From Atopobiaceae bacterium (GTDB lineage: Bacteria > Actinomycetota > Coriobacteriia > Coriobacteriales > Atopobiaceae), in assembly GCA_017533825.1 (NCBI GenBank), contig JAFWIE010000070.1:1-64000 (forward strand): a stretch of 64,000 nt of DNA, written 5' to 3'. The position numbers and the translations under genes were made by a program. Shown here one piece after another: positions 17,560 through 25,805 of this stretch. The notes beneath the pieces were generated by a model that saw only the letters and a program-made list of their open reading frames with translations, was not told where the DNA came from and did not search any database. Numbering within the stretch: position 1 is the stretch's first letter; each line of letters begins with the position of its first letter.

Positions 17560-18798
17560 CTAGTCGTAGCGCTCGTCATAGACGCGCTTGGTCTTCTTCT
17601 CGCTGCGTGGCAGCACGCCCAGCTCCACGATCTTTACGAGTGGCGTGAAGCCGATGCGGTGCTTGACTCGGCGCGCGACCCGACCGCGCAGGTCTTCCCA
17701 GTCAACCGAGCCGTTGGTCTCCACATAGATACGCATCGTGTCGCGGCCGTCCAGGTGCGAGAGACGAATCTGATACTCGCTCGAGAGCTCCGGGAACGTC
17801 CCCAAGATCTCCTCGATCTGCGCCGGGAACACGTTGACGCCATGGATCTTCATCATGTCGTCCGAGCGCCCGGTTATGGTGTCGATGCGCGGATGCTCGT
17901 TGTGACCGCACGGACAGCTGCTAGGGATGATGCGCGAAAGGTCGTGGGTGCGGAAGCGGATGAGTGGTGCACCTTCCTTGACCAGCGTCGTGAGCACGAT
18001 CTCGCCAGGCTCTCCGTCGGGCAGCACCTCGCCGGTCACCGGATCGATAATCTCCAGATAGACATAGTCACTCCACACGTGCATGCCGTGGCCATGTGCG
18101 CAGTTGATGCCAATGCCCGGTCCGTACACCTCCGTGAGGCCGTAGATGTCGTAGTACTCGACGCCCAAGGAATCGATGATGCGCTGGCGAATCTTCTCGC
18201 CGGAGCGCTCGGAGCCGGTAATCAGCTTCCTCAGGTGAATTTGGTCCTTGATGCCGCGGCGCTCGATCTCCTCGGCGAGCAGCAGTGCATAGCTCGCGGT
18301 GGCCGTAAGGACGGTCGCCTTCATGTCTATCATGAACTGAAGCTGCTTCTCTGTGTTGCCGGGACCCATGGGAATGGCCATCGCACCAAGGCGCTCGCAA
18401 CCAGCTTGGAAGCCAATGCCAGCCGTCCACAGACCATAGCCCGGCGTGATCTGCACCCGGTCCTCGGGCGTCACGCCTGCATACTCGTAGCAACGAGCGA
18501 ACTGGATTGCCCAGTCCTCGACGTCCTTCTGCGTGTAGGGAATGATCACGGGCGTGCCGGTGGTACCCGACGACGAATGGATGCGTACGATCTCGCTCTC
18601 CGGCACCGCAGAGAGTCCCAGGGGATATGCGTCACGCAGGTCCTGCTTCTCCGAGAATGGCAAGGCAAGGAAGTCCTCGACGGTCGCAACGCCCGTCACG
18701 CCTGCTTCCCTGAGCCTTCTACCGTAGAAGTTGTCGGACGCGATGAGGCGCTGAATCTGCGTGCTCACCTGTTGAAGCTGAGTATCGCTTATCTGCAT
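17560..18798 (-). CDS. paaK: Phenylacetate-CoA ligase (aryl-acetate AMP-forming)
   Basis: This 412-residue protein shows the adenylate-forming signature SSSGTTGTPVIIPYT at 75-89 and PaaK-type motifs QITPGYGLWTAGIGFQAGCE and DIYGLTEVYGPGI. A C-terminal domain with DMMKIHGVNVFPAQIEEIL follows, which places the lysine/adenylation flip region. It activates phenylacetate or indoleacetate to the CoA thioester with ATP to AMP. Lying next to iorAB, it probably handles the aryl-acetyl-CoA/aryl-acetate pair formed in aromatic amino acid fermentation. GGAAAGGG precedes the ATG. It is separated from the YdcF-type gene by a terminator. Confidence 0.92.
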   Translation of the reverse strand: MQISDTQLQQVSTQIQRLIASDNFYGRRLREAGVTGVATVEDFLALPFSEKQDLRDAYPLGLSAVPESEIVRIHSSSGTTGTPVIIPYTQKDVEDWAIQFARCYEYAGVTPEDRVQITPGYGLWTAGIGFQAGCERLGAMAIPMGPGNTEKQLQFMIDMKATVLTATASYALLLAEEIERRGIKDQIHLRKLITGSERSGEKIRQRIIDSLGVEYYDIYGLTEVYGPGIGINCAHGHGMHVWSDYVYLEIIDPVTGEVLPDGEPGEIVLTTLVKEGAPLIRFRTHDLSRIIPSSCPCGHNEHPRIDTITGRSDDMMKIHGVNVFPAQIEEILGTFPELSSEYQIRLSHLDGRDTMRIYVETNGSVDWEDLRGRVARRVKHRIGFTPLVKIVELGVLPRSEKKTKRVYDERYD

Positions 18799-18820
18799 GA
18801 ATTAACCCTTTCCTCAGGCA

Positions 18821-18853
18821 CTAGGACGCCGGAGAGGTACTCCGGCGTCCTAG
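18821..18853. terminator. Terminator after the iorA-iorB-ydcF unit
   Basis: A 14-bp perfect stem (CTAGGACGCCGGAG and complement) with a 5-base loop lies between the YdcF-type gene stop and the paaK start. Confidence 0.65.
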
Positions 18854-18927
18854 CATCATACGCCAAGTCTGGCGACAGTCCCTCACGAGAGTCCGTCACG
18901 TAACCGGTACGTTATGCGGGTTCCGCG

Positions 18928-20388
18928 CTAGCCGAGCAGCAGCACATATTCCGCCAGTATGTAGCTGGCGGCCAGAACCACAAACGTCTGTAGGATGGTG
19001 CGCCATTGCGCCGCGAGCAACCCGATGAACTCGCGCAGAAATGCGTTTGGCCAGAAGTAGGCCTTTGTCTTGCTGCCCATGCCTTCTGCAACCATGCCAG
19101 CATCATGAGCGCACACGTAGCCACGGAACACATGGTAGTTGGTGGTCGAGAATCCCACACGCACTTCGCCCACGTCACATTCCGCATGGCGCTCGATTAC
19201 CTCACGTGAGAATGCCATGTTCTGCCTCGTAGTCTCCGAGCGATCCTCGAGGACGATGCGTTCGGGAGCAACGCCCTTCTCGACCAGGTAGTTGCGCATG
19301 CTCTGCGCCTCGCTCATTACCTCATCGGGACCCTGCCCTCCACTTGGCACAAACGTCGCGGGAGCATCCCCGACAGCCATGCGGCTCTCGTCGAACTCGC
19401 GCGCCTTGTCCACGCGACCGGCCAGAAGCGGACACGGTGTGCCGTCGGCTCTCAGTCCGCATCCCAGAATTACGAGGTAGTCAACCCCATGCTGTGGAAC
19501 GTGGCGCGAAGCGAGCCACGCACATGCGATGGTGGACAGAAACAGGCACTCGCCATATGCCAACCCCACGGCGAACAGGCTATCGAGGATGCGTATGACA
19601 TCGAACGATTCAAAGAATCCCACGAGAATGCTTGTGAAGTTGTACCACAACAGGCATACCGCCGCGAGGAAGACACTGGCGGCAATGCCCAAAAGGTTGA
19701 CTGGCCGTAAACCCTCATGACGAATGAGCGAGATGTTGCTCAGGGAAACCAGAAAGGCGACCAGCGCCACAGGAATGAGCGTAAGCATCGCGAAGTACTG
19801 CACGGCGTCCGTCAGCTCTAGCGCGAGGTGAGAGAAGGTTAGGAGGCTTCCTCGCACGAAAAAGAACGTCAACAAGGCGAACTGAAACAGGCAGAAGAGC
19901 AAGGCACCGCCACTGGCGACCATCTCGTACCCGTACCAAGCATTGCGCCACAACTGCACAAGTACGCTCGCGAAGAGCACGATGAGCACAACGAAGAAGA
20001 TGCAGGTACTCACATGGATTGCTTCCCAACCACTGAAGTTCACGCCGCCCTCAAAGATGGCGTTGTTCTGCACGTGCAACACCCACACATCGAGGGCGTC
20101 TGGCGTACCGGCCGATGCCTCGACCTCTCCGTCGCCAACGGCGTGGAAGATCACACGCATGCGACCCGCCTCATCCTGCGAGACGGAGACGACCTCCACC
20201 ACACCTGGCTCACTGAGCGTGACGTCGGAAGAAGAGAGCGCTTGTCCCACATGCGGCAGGATGCCTCGCGCTTCATACGTGTCGATGACCGAGCGTATGT
20301 AGACCCGCGACGCAATGATGAGAACCACAAGCACCGGCAACAGAATCCAAAACCGCCGCCAGATTCCCTTGTTTACCGATCCCTCCAT
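18928..20388 (-). CDS. Polytopic membrane protein with C-terminal YdcF/ElyC (DUF218) domain
   Basis: 486 residues. The N-terminus has one membrane segment (about 12-30), an extracytoplasmic stretch of ~100 residues, then about six hydrophobic segments (about 130-320). The last third is a DUF218/YdcF domain: YLVILGCGLRADGTPCPLLAGR, FVPSGGQGPDEVMSEA, and IVLEDRSETTRQNMAFS. DUF218 proteins such as ElyC and SanA take part in envelope maintenance; the exact reaction is unknown. The gene lies 12 bases after iorB, probably in the same transcript, without an obvious metabolic link. Confidence 0.82.
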   Translation of the reverse strand: MEGSVNKGIWRRFWILLPVLVVLIIASRVYIRSVIDTYEARGILPHVGQALSSSDVTLSEPGVVEVVSVSQDEAGRMRVIFHAVGDGEVEASAGTPDALDVWVLHVQNNAIFEGGVNFSGWEAIHVSTCIFFVVLIVLFASVLVQLWRNAWYGYEMVASGGALLFCLFQFALLTFFFVRGSLLTFSHLALELTDAVQYFAMLTLIPVALVAFLVSLSNISLIRHEGLRPVNLLGIAASVFLAAVCLLWYNFTSILVGFFESFDVIRILDSLFAVGLAYGECLFLSTIACAWLASRHVPQHGVDYLVILGCGLRADGTPCPLLAGRVDKAREFDESRMAVGDAPATFVPSGGQGPDEVMSEAQSMRNYLVEKGVAPERIVLEDRSETTRQNMAFSREVIERHAECDVGEVRVGFSTTNYHVFRGYVCAHDAGMVAEGMGSKTKAYFWPNAFLREFIGLLAAQWRTILQTFVVLAASYILAEYVLLLG

Positions 20389-20400
20389 TGGCCCCGCACC

Positions 20401-20985
20401 CTATTGTGCGTAGGCGAGCGCGCGCTCGTTGAGTTCCCAGAGCTTCTCGGGTAGGCATTGATGAATGGCCGTACGCAAGTCCTCGACCGAGAGTCCTAGC
20501 TCGCCCGCACGTGCTGCCGCGCCCAGAAGCACGACATTCAGGCACTTCGCAGACCCGAGTTCCTCACCGGCACGATCGGCATTCACCTCAACGAGGTTAT
20601 CTACGGTTGCACGAAGGTGTCCCAAGATGGCATCGAGGTCATATGCTGGTCCACCCGTCATGGCACTCACCGGCACAACGGGGCGCGTGCTTACCACCAC
20701 GCAGCCTCCCTGCTTGAGAAACGGGAGTTGCCGTACCGCCTCGGCTGGTTCGAAGGCGATAATGAGGTCGGCAGACGCACGCGCCATGAGCGGACTTGCC
20801 GAAGGCTGCCCCAGGCGCACGTGAGAAAAGACACTCCCCCCGCGCTGGGCCATGCCAATGGTCTCGGCCGTCTTCACAGCCATGCCACGCTCCATGGCGG
20901 CGTCAGCGATAAGCTTGGAGGCAAGGATGGTGCCCTGCCCGCCGACGCCACACAGAATGATGTTCGTACCGTTGCGCGCGCTCAC
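20401..20985 (-). CDS. iorB: Indolepyruvate:ferredoxin oxidoreductase, beta subunit
   Basis: This 194-residue protein matches the gamma-type domain of 2-oxoacid oxidoreductases: IILCGVGGQGTILASKLIADAA at residues 9-30 and GMAQRGGSVFSHVRLG. It pairs with IorA to convert indolepyruvate, phenylpyruvate or hydroxyphenylpyruvate plus CoA to the aryl-acetyl-CoA, CO2 and reduced ferredoxin. It starts at GTG 20985, overlapping the iorA stop by four bases (GTGA), indicating translational coupling. GGAGGTGAGC lies upstream of the GTG. Confidence 0.93.
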   Translation of the reverse strand: MSARNGTNIILCGVGGQGTILASKLIADAAMERGMAVKTAETIGMAQRGGSVFSHVRLGQPSASPLMARASADLIIAFEPAEAVRQLPFLKQGGCVVVSTRPVVPVSAMTGGPAYDLDAILGHLRATVDNLVEVNADRAGEELGSAKCLNVVLLGAAARAGELGLSVEDLRTAIHQCLPEKLWELNERALAYAQ

Positions 20986-22847
20986 AGGCGCTCACCTCCC
21001 GAAATTGCCCCAAAGGGACACACCTGCTCGCAGAGCGTGCAACCTGTACAGAGCGATGGATCGATGCGCACTTTCCCGTCCATAGGCACGAGCGCTGGGC
21101 ACCCGAGCTCGCGGACGCAGCGCAAGCAACCAACACAAGTGGCTGGGTCAACGACGCTTCGCGCCTTGGGTCGCGCGAGAACGACGCAGGGACTCTTGAA
21201 GATGATTGCCTTGACGCCCGGCTCTGCAGCCACACGTTTAACCGTCTGGACCGCAAGCTCGTGGTCCAGAGGATCGACCGTCTCCACCGTAGTGAGTCCG
21301 ATCCCGCGCAGGACGCCCTCGATGCTCACTGCCTGGACCAGCTCACCCATCATGGTGCGTCCCGTGCCAGGATGCGGTTGGTGGCCCGTCATGGCCGTAG
21401 TCGAGTTGTCGAGCACAATCAGTGTGAGGTTGGCTTGGTTATAGAAAGCGTTGATCACACCGGTGATGCCGCTGGCAAAGAACGTCGAGTCACCCACGAA
21501 TGCGAAGCACGTGGTGTCGGGCTCCACGTGATACACACCCTGCGCAATGCCAATCCCGGCACCCATGCACAGGCATGTGTCCACCATATCCAAGGGAGCC
21601 GCATTTCCGAGGGTGTAGCAGCCGATGTCACCGCAGTAGATGGTCTTCTTTCCACGCATGGCATGCTTGACAGCGTAGAAACTCGCGCGGTGCGGGCACC
21701 CGGCGCACAGCACCGGCGGTCTCACCGGCAGCTGTGGCGATGTCTCGCCAAGGACAGTCCCCTTTGTGTCACTTTGTCCCGTGGAGGACAGTCCTCTTTG
21801 TAGTAGTCCCTTTTGCGATAGGGCTGCCTCGACGGAATCAGGGGTGTTCTCGCCCGATGGAGCGATGTCGCCCGTAAGCTTTCCGCATATCCGCACGTTG
21901 AGGTTATGCTTGCCGCACACCTCAATGAGCGCATGCTCGATGACGGGATCAAGTTCCTCGACACAGAGCACCTCGTCGAGTCCCTGCAGGAACTTGACCG
22001 CCTGACGCTCGGGGAAGGGATACGGCGTCCCAACCCGCAGCAGACGTGGACGGTTCGACGCTTCGAGGCAGTCGCGCACGTAGGTGTAGCTGATGCCCTG
22101 CGTGGCAATGCCAACGCGGCGCGCGGACGTCGCACACTCCCCCGTCTCACCAACCACGAAGTTGTAGGGCGAATCCGAGAGCTCGTCCGCCAGTCCGGCA
22201 TTGCGCTCCTCTATGCGCGCATGGGCAACCACGGAGAGACGCGGGAAGATGACCCAACGCGAGGGGTCCTTGACAAATCCACCGGCTGTGTGGATACGCC
22301 ATTCCTCGGGGTCGAGGATCTCCATGGACTCATAGCCATGGTCCACACGCGTTGTTGGCCGCAATATAATAGGTGTGCCGTATTGCTCGGAAATCTCGAA
22401 GGCATCCTGCACCATGACGTAGGCTTCGCTCGGTGTTGAAGGGTCAAACACGGGAACCTTCGAGAATCCCGCGAACGTTCGCGTGTCTTGCTCCGTCTGG
22501 CTCGATATGGGGCCAGGGTCGTCGGCAACCACGATCACCATGCCGCCCTTGACGCCTATGTACTCAAGGCTCATCAACGGGTCGGACGCCACGTTGAGAC
22601 CCACCTGCTTGCAGGTCACCAGCGTGCGCGCACCGGCATAGGCAGCTCCCGCCGCCACCTCCATGGCAGACTTCTCGTTAATCGACCACTCGACGTACAC
22701 AACTCCGGGTGCGTCTTTCCTGTGCTTAGCAACTCCTTCGAGCACCTCAGTCGATGGTGTACCGGGATACCCCGCTACCACCTGCACACCGGCGGCAAGT
22801 GCCCCCAGCGCGATTGCCTCATTGCCCATTAAGAACTCTGTATGCAT
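20982..22847 (-). CDS. iorA: Indolepyruvate:ferredoxin oxidoreductase, alpha subunit
   Basis: 621 residues. The N-terminal pyrimidine-binding domain opens with LMGNEAIALGALAAGVQVVAGYPGTPSTEV. The C-terminal half has the thiamine-diphosphate domain (PPVLCAGCPHR, CGDIGCYTLG, then VGDSTFFASGITG with LDNSTTAMTGHQ), and the end has two ferredoxin clusters, CVGCLRCVRELGCP and CTGCTLCEQVCPF. Residues ~345-366 are encoded by a dispersed repeat (see repeat entry); this adds a linker just ahead of the thiamine domain. GGAGAGGAC precedes the ATG. Substrates are aryl-pyruvates; the electron acceptor is ferredoxin. Confidence 0.94.
   Translation of the reverse strand: MHTEFLMGNEAIALGALAAGVQVVAGYPGTPSTEVLEGVAKHRKDAPGVVYVEWSINEKSAMEVAAGAAYAGARTLVTCKQVGLNVASDPLMSLEYIGVKGGMVIVVADDPGPISSQTEQDTRTFAGFSKVPVFDPSTPSEAYVMVQDAFEISEQYGTPIILRPTTRVDHGYESMEILDPEEWRIHTAGGFVKDPSRWVIFPRLSVVAHARIEERNAGLADELSDSPYNFVVGETGECATSARRVGIATQGISYTYVRDCLEASNRPRLLRVGTPYPFPERQAVKFLQGLDEVLCVEELDPVIEHALIEVCGKHNLNVRICGKLTGDIAPSGENTPDSVEAALSQKGLLQRGLSSTGQSDTKGTVLGETSPQLPVRPPVLCAGCPHRASFYAVKHAMRGKKTIYCGDIGCYTLGNAAPLDMVDTCLCMGAGIGIAQGVYHVEPDTTCFAFVGDSTFFASGITGVINAFYNQANLTLIVLDNSTTAMTGHQPHPGTGRTMMGELVQAVSIEGVLRGIGLTTVETVDPLDHELAVQTVKRVAAEPGVKAIIFKSPCVVLARPKARSVVDPATCVGCLRCVRELGCPALVPMDGKVRIDPSLCTGCTLCEQVCPFGAISGGERL
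21751..21815. repeat. Dispersed repeat inserted in frame within iorA
   Basis: Two direct copies of GGACAGTCC(C/T)CTTTGT (from 21752 and 21784) are followed by AGTAGTCCCTTTT. The complement runs in step with the repeat at 51.0 kb (AAAAGGGACTAC, ACAAAG, GGACTGTCCTCC). The frame stays open across it, giving IorA the linker KGLLQRGLSSTGQSDTKGTV. Confidence 0.75.
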
Positions 22848-22913
22848 GTCCTCTCCTTACGACGCAAGCTATGGTACCGCTTCTGCGCGCCACCTGCTAG
22901 TGACAAGGCAATG

Positions 22914-22942
22914 GGGGCGCCGCCCACTTCGGACGGCGCCCC
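22914..22942. terminator. Terminator downstream of valS
   Basis: Stem GGGGCGCCG/CGGCGCCCC with an 11-base loop lies 33 bases past the valS stop, between valS and the iorA ribosome binding site. Confidence 0.65.
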
Positions 22943-22974
22943 AAATCATTACGCTTTACAGGCGAGATTCGCTA

Positions 22975-25659
22975 TTACGAGAGGTCCGCGAGCTGCTCCT
23001 TGAGCTGTTCCATCGCGCGTTCCAGTTCCGCCCGCTGTTCGCGCTTCTTTGCGATGACCTCGGCAGATGCCTTTGCCACGAAGCCGGGGTTCGCAAGTGT
23101 GCGCACGATGCCGACCAGCTGCTTCTCTGCCTTGGCGACCTCCTTGAGCAGGCGCTTCGCCTCGGTCTCGAGGTCCACAAGGCCACCCAGCGAGACGAAC
23201 ACCTGAAGGTCGCCGTCGACGATGGAGATGGATGCCTTGGGCTTCTGCACGTCCGCACCAACCAGCAGATCGCCAACACGGCCGACGCTCCGTACGAAAT
23301 CACGCTGGCTCGCGAGCGCCTCCGCATCATCGCCGCTGGTCCTGACCGTTACATCAAGCACGGTCTTCGGCGAGAGGCGATAGCGCGCCCTCGTGGAACG
23401 CACCGCGGAGATGACGCGTCGCGCGAGGTCGAAGACGCGCTCGGCATCCTCGTTGATGAAGCTACGAAGCTCCTCAGGGTCAGGCCATGAAGCAAGCATG
23501 AGGAACTGCGCGTCGTGTGCGTCGAGTCCGCTCGCGGGGAGCGCGTCCCACACGCTTTCCGTGACGAAGGGCATGACGGGATGAAGCAGACGCATGCTAA
23601 CGTCGAGCACATACACAAGATTGCGCTGCACCTGCAGACGCTCTTCCGGCGTCCCGTCAAGCAGGCGGCCCTTGCATAGCTCGATGTACCAGTCGCATAC
23701 CTCATTCCAGAAGAACGCCTGAATCGAGCGAGCGTAATCACCGAAGTCATATGCTTCGAGTTGTTCCGTCGCCTCCGCGCACACGCGCGCGAGACGGCTC
23801 AGCATCCACTGGTCCTCTGGCGTCTCGGCAACGGGAGCACCGGGCTCGTAGCCTTCGAGGTTCATCTGCACGAAGCGGCTTGCGTTCCAAATCTTCGTTA
23901 CGAATGAACGCGCCTGCTCGGTGCGCGGAGAATCGATGAGCTCGTGGGTCTTCTTGTCGATGTTTGCGTCGAACTTAACGTCCTGGTTGCCCGTCACGAG
24001 AGTGAGAAGGCCAAAGCGCATCGCGTCGGCGCCATACTTGGCCATCAGGTCCATCGGGTCGACGCCATTGCCCTTCGACTTGCTCATGCGGCTGCCATCC
24101 TTGGCAAGAATCGTCGCATAGATGTACACGTCATGGAACGGGACCTCATCGCAGAAGTACAGCGAGCTCATGATCATGCGCGCCACCCACAACGCGATGA
24201 TGTCGCGCGCAGTCACCAGCACTTTGGTGGGATGGTGCCCCACCATCTGCTCGGGATGATCGGGCCAACCCTGTGTCGCGAAGGTCCACAGCTGCGAGGA
24301 GAACCAGGTATCCAGCACGTCCTCGTCCTGGTGCACCTTGGCTCCGCAGTGCGGACACACGTCCACATCCTCCATGAGCGCGTCTTCCCACCCGCACTCG
24401 TCACACGTGAAGACGGGAATGCGGTGACCCCACCACAGCTGACGGCTGATGCACCAGTCCTTGAGGTTCTCCATCCACGTGAGGTAGGTTTGCGTCCATC
24501 GCGCGGGATGGAACTTCACCTCGCCGGTGTTCACGACCTCAGTCGCACGCTCCTTGAGCTTATCCACGGCCACGAACCACTGCTCGGAGAGCCAAGGCTC
24601 GAGCGTGGAGTCGCAACGGTAGCAGTGCATTACCGAGTGCTGGTGCTCGTCGACGTCGCCGAGAAGACCATGCTCCTCGAACCACTTCACAACGGCGACG
24701 CGACACTCGTCGCGATTCATTCCGCTGAACTCACCGTAGCCATCGACCACGACCGCATGCTCGTCAAAGATGTTGATCTGCTCGAGGTCGTGCGCCTGGC
24801 CCATGGCGTAGTCGTTGGGGTCGTGCGCAGGCGTCACCTTGACGAAACCCGTACCAAAGCCCGCATCGACGTGCCAGTCGCTGAAGATGGGAATCTCCCG
24901 ATCTACGATGGGCAGCATGACCGTCTTGCCTACGAACTTGGCCTTCTCCGGATCCTCCGGGCTCACGGCGATGCCAGTGTCGCCCAGCATGGTCTCGGGA
25001 CGGGTGGTCGCCACCTCGATGTACTCCACACCATCGACCGGCTCGGTGAGCGGGTAGCGCAGGTGCCAGAGGTGGCCCTTCTCGTCCTGATACTCTGCCT
25101 CATCGTCGCTGATGGCGGTACAGCAGCTCGGACACCAGTTGACGATGCGCTTGCCACGATAGATGAGGCCGTCGTGGTACCAGTCCACGAACACCTTGCG
25201 CACGGCCTTGGCGTATTCATCGCTCATCGTGAACTTCTCGTCCGCAAAGTCGATGGAACATCCCATGCGCTTAATCTGCTGCACGATGATGCCGCCATAC
25301 TCGCGGCGCCAATCCTGGCACGCCTCGAGGAACTTCTCGCGTCCGATCTCCAGACGAGAGATGCCCTCCTCCTTGAGCTTCTTGTCCACCTTCGTCTGGG
25401 TGGCGATGCCCGCGTGGTCGGTGCCCAGAATCCAACGCGTCGACTTGCCACGCATGCGCGAGAAGCGAACGTAGGTATCTTGGATGGTGTCGTCCATGGC
25501 GTGGCCCATGTGCAGGACGCCCGTTACGTTTGGCGGCGGAATGACTACGGTGCAGTCCTCATTGCCCTCGCTGCGCTGATAGCAGCCCGCCTCAATCCAC
25601 CGCTCAACGAGCTCAGGCTCGCTCGATTGAGGGTCATACGTCTTTGGCATCTCTTCCAC
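22975..25659 (-). CDS. valS: Valyl-tRNA synthetase
   Basis: About 894 residues from the chosen GTG at 25659 (AAGGTGG 5 bases upstream); the ATG at 25650 is the alternative, since MPKTYDPQ is the typical start. Class I motifs: PNVTGVLHMGHAMDD (HIGH-type) and RMSKSKGNG (KMSKS). The editing domain lies between them (VATTRPETMLGDTGIAV), with zinc-type CDECGWEDALMEDVDVCPHCG near residue 430. The C-terminal valyl coiled-coil (about 825-890) ends the protein. It charges tRNA-Val. No T-box is seen upstream; a perfect repeat hairpin occupies much of the leader. Confidence 0.96.
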   Translation of the reverse strand: MEEMPKTYDPQSSEPELVERWIEAGCYQRSEGNEDCTVVIPPPNVTGVLHMGHAMDDTIQDTYVRFSRMRGKSTRWILGTDHAGIATQTKVDKKLKEEGISRLEIGREKFLEACQDWRREYGGIIVQQIKRMGCSIDFADEKFTMSDEYAKAVRKVFVDWYHDGLIYRGKRIVNWCPSCCTAISDDEAEYQDEKGHLWHLRYPLTEPVDGVEYIEVATTRPETMLGDTGIAVSPEDPEKAKFVGKTVMLPIVDREIPIFSDWHVDAGFGTGFVKVTPAHDPNDYAMGQAHDLEQINIFDEHAVVVDGYGEFSGMNRDECRVAVVKWFEEHGLLGDVDEHQHSVMHCYRCDSTLEPWLSEQWFVAVDKLKERATEVVNTGEVKFHPARWTQTYLTWMENLKDWCISRQLWWGHRIPVFTCDECGWEDALMEDVDVCPHCGAKVHQDEDVLDTWFSSQLWTFATQGWPDHPEQMVGHHPTKVLVTARDIIALWVARMIMSSLYFCDEVPFHDVYIYATILAKDGSRMSKSKGNGVDPMDLMAKYGADAMRFGLLTLVTGNQDVKFDANIDKKTHELIDSPRTEQARSFVTKIWNASRFVQMNLEGYEPGAPVAETPEDQWMLSRLARVCAEATEQLEAYDFGDYARSIQAFFWNEVCDWYIELCKGRLLDGTPEERLQVQRNLVYVLDVSMRLLHPVMPFVTESVWDALPASGLDAHDAQFLMLASWPDPEELRSFINEDAERVFDLARRVISAVRSTRARYRLSPKTVLDVTVRTSGDDAEALASQRDFVRSVGRVGDLLVGADVQKPKASISIVDGDLQVFVSLGGLVDLETEAKRLLKEVAKAEKQLVGIVRTLANPGFVAKASAEVIAKKREQRAELERAMEQLKEQLADLS

Positions 25660-25714
25660 GATCGCCACCTTCTCTAGACAACAATGTCGTATAGGATAGC
25701 ACACGCTGGTCATG

Positions 25715-25783
25715 CCGCGTTTGGGACAGTCCCCTTTGTGTCACCTCCGCGAGATGACACAAAGGGGACTGTCCCAAACGCGG
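25715..25783. repeat. 29-bp perfect palindromic repeat between coiled-coil gene and valS
   Basis: Arms 25715-25743 and 25755-25783 are perfect complements with an 11-base loop. The arm contains TTTGGGACAGTCCCCTTTGT, the family core also seen in iorA and at 51.0 kb. It lies 22 bases past the stop of the coiled-coil gene and 55 bases before valS, so it may double as a terminator. Confidence 0.85.
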
Positions 25784-25805
25784 CTCGCGCAATACCAGCG
25801 CACGA

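Noticed and set aside
23944..25677. 577-codon plus-strand frame opposite valS
   Set aside because: Antisense to an unmistakable valyl-tRNA synthetase; His/Val-rich product with no domain signature.
25660..25714. T-box leader for valS
   Set aside because: The space between the repeat hairpin and valS is only about 55 bases and contains no T-box consensus or specifier stem.
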